NCBI GenBank assembly: GCA_963969395.1 | Contig: OZ017797.1 | Span: forward strand, 16,120,001-16,184,000 | Direction: 5' to 3' | DNA length: 64,000 bases | From: Pseudoscleropodium purum | Taxonomy: Eukaryota; Streptophyta; Bryopsida; Hypnales; Brachytheciaceae | Part shown: one piece after another, positions 60,398 through 64,000 of the stretch | Position numbering within the stretch: the stretch's first letter is position 1 | Layout: each line of letters opens with the position of its first letter | Position numbers and translations under genes: made by a program | Notes under the pieces: model-generated | What the model was told of the DNA's origin: nothing | What the model saw: the letters and a program-made list of their open reading frames with translations, nothing else | Databases searched by the model: none

Positions 60398-62840
60398 AAC
60401 ACTATACGAATGAACTGTAGTGACCATCTATCTTGGACAAAGACCAAGTGATTCAAAGACCAGGTGATTGCGTGCTAATATCCAAATACTGTGAGTGGCA
60501 TCAAGTCTTGCATGAGGATTTATAATAATGCCCGTTTTTTTAATGTCAAACCATGACATTAGAATTGAAGCATTCAAACATGTGCTCTCTCATATCTACC
60601 AAGCCTAGTTGGTGTCTATTGTGGCAAGGAGAAAAAAGTGGCTCACAACACACATAAGAACAATTCCTTCATAAGAAACTTGGCAAGAATTACAATAATT
60701 ACAATCCTTCAAATATGAAGATTTGTAATGAGTAATGGCGGTTTTATGTATTTTGCTATGAAGGTGCCGTTATGTAGGAGTGATGTCAAATGTTTGCATG
60801 GAGCAATTTCACTTGAGATCCTACAATTCATATGACTTGTCAAATACATATTTCTTAGTAGTCTACAATAGAATTAATGACTTTTTCTTGAAGAGAACCA
60901 CCTGAAATCAATAGTAATTGATGAACTAGATCTGTTTTAATGATTCACTCTAATTTTATATTAGTAGTCCATGGATTTACTTTTGTTAGTTGTTTTGCAA
61001 ATTTCAAAGTGCATTTGGTGTATATATGAATTATATTGTGAGAGCAATGCAAGAAGAAAGAAGGGTATAAAAAAATTATATTGCATAGTCAATAGGATTT
61101 TATAGTAATGGGCAAGATCTACGTAAGCAATGATGGACATATGAGCTAGGTCATGTTGCTATAGAAATTATAAGGGTCAATTTGTTGATTTTGAGTTGCA
61201 TACAAAAAACACAACATATAGATTGTTGCAATTCTTCTAGAGTACAACATCCCATATGTGAACAATAAAAACCTTAAGATGTCCTTCATATTGTCAAACC
61301 AATATTAAAAAAGTCATTTACATAATAACCACACTTTTCTATCTTTGGTGGAGGTCTTATATTTTCTAATAACCAAAGTGTAGAAAATCCAAGTGAAATG
61401 ATACCCTTAAGCAATTATTTATATGTTGCCATATTAATATCTCATTTGGCAACTGTCATAGTTAGATTTATTTTGGTCAAAAAACCCACTGTGAATTGAA
61501 TGAAACATCTATGGGGATAGTTTATCTAGATTAAACTTCATGGATCTAAATGCCTACAGTTAGGACCATTATTTAGTCCCCATGCCATTTAATGAACCTT
61601 TTATCAATCATGATAAACAGGAAGATTGAAATGAAGACAACATGGCAAGAAAAAATTTACCATTCATCAAAAAAGCAATGGATTTTGATCTTTCTTAGTC
61701 AAATTGATTAGAATCTTGCCACTCCTAATTGGAGTGACAACTTATCTTATACTTAGTATGTGCCTAGTGAATGTGGCACAAGCTAGGGGCCATAAATGCA
61801 AGTAGGAAACAATTCCAATTTTATATAAATTTGATGGCAATTATTGGCATTGGAAGCCAAGGACATATGAGTACATCTTACATGACTTTTTATACTCTTC
61901 ATATGAACAGACATTTAGATCTAAGATGGATTATCTCAATTTTTCAACCAACTCTAATTAGAAACATATTTTATTTAGGGCATTTTGATCCTTTATCACT
62001 ATGCCTTTAGAAGAAAATTATCTTTAATGATTGAAAATCTACCCTCAAGATAATTTGATAAGACAATTTCAAACTAATTCCAATAATTGTTTTTTACTCG
62101 GGAGGAGTGTATTTGGATCGATTATGTTATCCATATTTCCTTGGTAGATGCAAAGGAATGACAAGCACGAGTTTTGAATATCCAACGGATTATGGATAGA
62201 TAGCCAAGTCACAATCAATGCATGATTTTCAATAATTAACTAGGGCTTTGCATTGTTACTTACAACCATCTATGATTATATTGCAAGGAAGAGTTATCTA
62301 TTTTTTAAACTTTATTTATCAAAAAAAGAAATTTTATCAATGCTAACAAAGAAAGAGTAACAATACAAATACAATAACACATCTAATTTTTATTTATTTT
62401 CTACCACTATTGTTGTTCAAAGTTTTATATTTTAATCTAGATAAATGCTTTCTGATGTACATATCATTTAAGGAATTATTGTACAATAAAAAAGTCCTTC
62501 TAGACCTAGCTAGCAGCACTAGGGGACAAAAAAAGACAAGTGTTTCTTGAAATCACCCATAATTAGAGTGTTTTTATAATTATTGTTCTTAATTACTATA
62601 CAATAATTCTATTTTATATATGATATATAGTTTTGTAGGCCAAAACCAAAAAGATTAAATATTAGTATATCTATTGATGAACCCTATTTCCTAAGCTTTG
62701 AATCACAAGTTACCTTTTATGATCGAATTATTGTTCAATTCAAACACTTTTAAATTGTAGTCACAAAGTATAAAACTTAAGAAATTTCTTTGAAGAGCTT
62801 TGACTCTTAGAAATTAATCTCATCGAATTCACTCAAATAC
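60398..62840. other. AT-rich decayed DNA, no supported gene
   Basis: A 79-codon frame at 61771-62010 has no recognisable domain. Further transposon remnants are likely but cannot be named from sequence alone. Confidence 0.5.
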
Positions 62841-63639
62841 CATTAAAGCCCATCAAATTTCTTGATAACATTAAATTGTATGATATGATCAGATACCATT
62901 GAATCAAAAGTCCATCAAATTGCATGATAATATTGAATTGCATGACATGAAAGGTTCTCATCCAATCCAATTATATACCACTGATTCAAAAGCCCATCAA
63001 ATTGCGTGACAACATTGAATTGCATGATATGAAAGGCTTCCATCCAATCCAATCATATACCATTGATTTACAAATCCATTGGATTGTGTGATAACATTGA
63101 ATTGGATGATATGATCCAATCCCATTGGATCTGCAAATACCATTGATTCATAAGCCTATCAAGATTGTGTAATAACATTGAATTGTATGATATGATCGGA
63201 TTCCATTGGATCCGGTCAAATACCATTGATTTAGAAGCCCATCAAATTGTGAGATAACATTGAATTGTATGATATGATCAGATCCCATTGGATCCATTCA
63301 AATACCATCGATTTAGAAGCCCATTAGATTGTAAGATAACATTGAATTGTATGATATGATTAGATCCTTGATTGGATCCCATTGGATCTATAGATACCAT
63401 TGATTCATAAGCCCTTTAGATTGTGTAATAACATTGAATTGTATGATATGATCGAATCCCATTGGATCCATAGGTACCATTGATTCATAAACCCATTAGA
63501 TTGTATGATAATATTGAATTGGATGATATGATCGGATTCCATTGGATCCGTAGGTACCATTGATTCATAAGCCCATTACATTGTGTGATAATATTGAATT
63601 AGATGATACGATTGGATCCCATTGGATCCGGTCAGATAC
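62841..63639. repeat. Tandem array of about ten ~80-bp units
   Basis: Units begin CATTGATTCATAAGCCCAT and run through GATAACATTGAATTGTATGA and a GGATCCCATTGGATCC-type palindromic segment. Starts: 62841 (short, 56 bp), 62897, 62979, 63061, 63141, 63224, 63306, 63398, 63478 and 63558. Units are 80-92 bp and diverged from each other. Minisatellite/satellite-like, non-coding. Confidence 0.9.
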
Positions 63640-64000
63640 CATCACTAGAAGAAAACAATGTTTTTTGGAATCTTTTTAGCAAACAGGCATGTTTATAAGA
63701 ACATAAGCAAGAAAATCCAGTGGTTGCCTAGGAAGCAAGAATTTATGAGGATGTTAGTATGAACATGTGGATGTCAAATGCGAAACAAGTGAATGTTCTA
63801 TATGACGCCTATGTTGAATGTAATGTCGTTGTGAACATCAACACATTTTTGGAAATGTCCTTAGGAATACAAGATCACCACGTCAACAATTGAAGCCCTT
63901 TTCACAGAGGAGTTTCTTTGGGAAAGTTATTTAGGGGTCAAGTTAGCAACTGACTCCCTACAGTAAATCCAGTAGAAAGGCAGGTCCTTGTTGTCCTTTG
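63640..64000. other. Sequence right of the array, cut by window end
   Basis: It starts CATCACTAGAAGAAAACAATG; CACTAGAAGAAAA resembles a CACTA-type end, but the partner end would lie outside the window. Confidence 0.3.

Overview
This is nuclear DNA from a land plant. The evidence is split genes with GT-AG introns, a plant-type insulysin, a plant-type SDS22-like leucine-rich repeat protein, telobox motifs (AAACCCTAA) near two genes, a Ty1/copia element and a CACTA-type element. The genes are intron-rich and float in long AT-rich, repeat-derived DNA. I cannot fix the species; nothing in the window requires an angiosperm, and a lycophyte, fern or bryophyte is possible.

Layout. (1) 84-9984, minus strand: an insulin-degrading-enzyme-like M16 metalloprotease, 25 coding exons traced from the ATG to residue 883; the C-terminus lies left of the window. 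(2) 9985-36700: no convincing gene. It holds a diverged tandem duplication just upstream of the protease, AT-rich repeat-derived DNA, a CACTA-type non-autonomous element with a perfect 3-bp target duplication (19368-20204), two copies of a terminal-inverted-repeat MITE family, a more complex stretch at 23-28.3 kb, duplicated AT-rich blocks at 28.4-30 kb, and short elements ending in GTCACACCTTC. (3) 36735-40107, minus strand: a five-exon gene for an 866-residue protein with a long acidic N-terminal region and C-terminal SDS22-type LRRs; a G+C-rich probable promoter/leader region lies at 40.1-42 kb. (4) 42-46.6 kb: AT-rich DNA with a 640-bp foldback. (5) 46826-50283, plus strand: a nine-exon gene for RPAC1, the alpha-like subunit shared by RNA polymerases I and III, with a telobox just upstream. 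(6) 50.3-52.3 kb: AT-rich repeats and a third MITE copy. (7) 52305-58683: a complete, recently inserted Ty1/copia retrotransposon (215-bp LTRs with two mismatches, TSD CAAAC), damaged by an in-frame TAG in the protease region and a lost RNase H aspartate. (8) 58.7-64 kb: an old, internally deleted copia remnant on the minus strand and a ten-unit array of about 80 bp (62841-63639).

The three host genes have unrelated housekeeping-type roles (peptide degradation, an LRR scaffold, transcription of rRNA/tRNA) and do not form a functional cluster. Everything between them is best explained by transposon insertion and decay. I see no clear new biological system. The best leads are a 19-bp perfect hairpin in intron 1 of the protease gene, the CACTA/foldback element, the MITE family and the young but disabled copia element.
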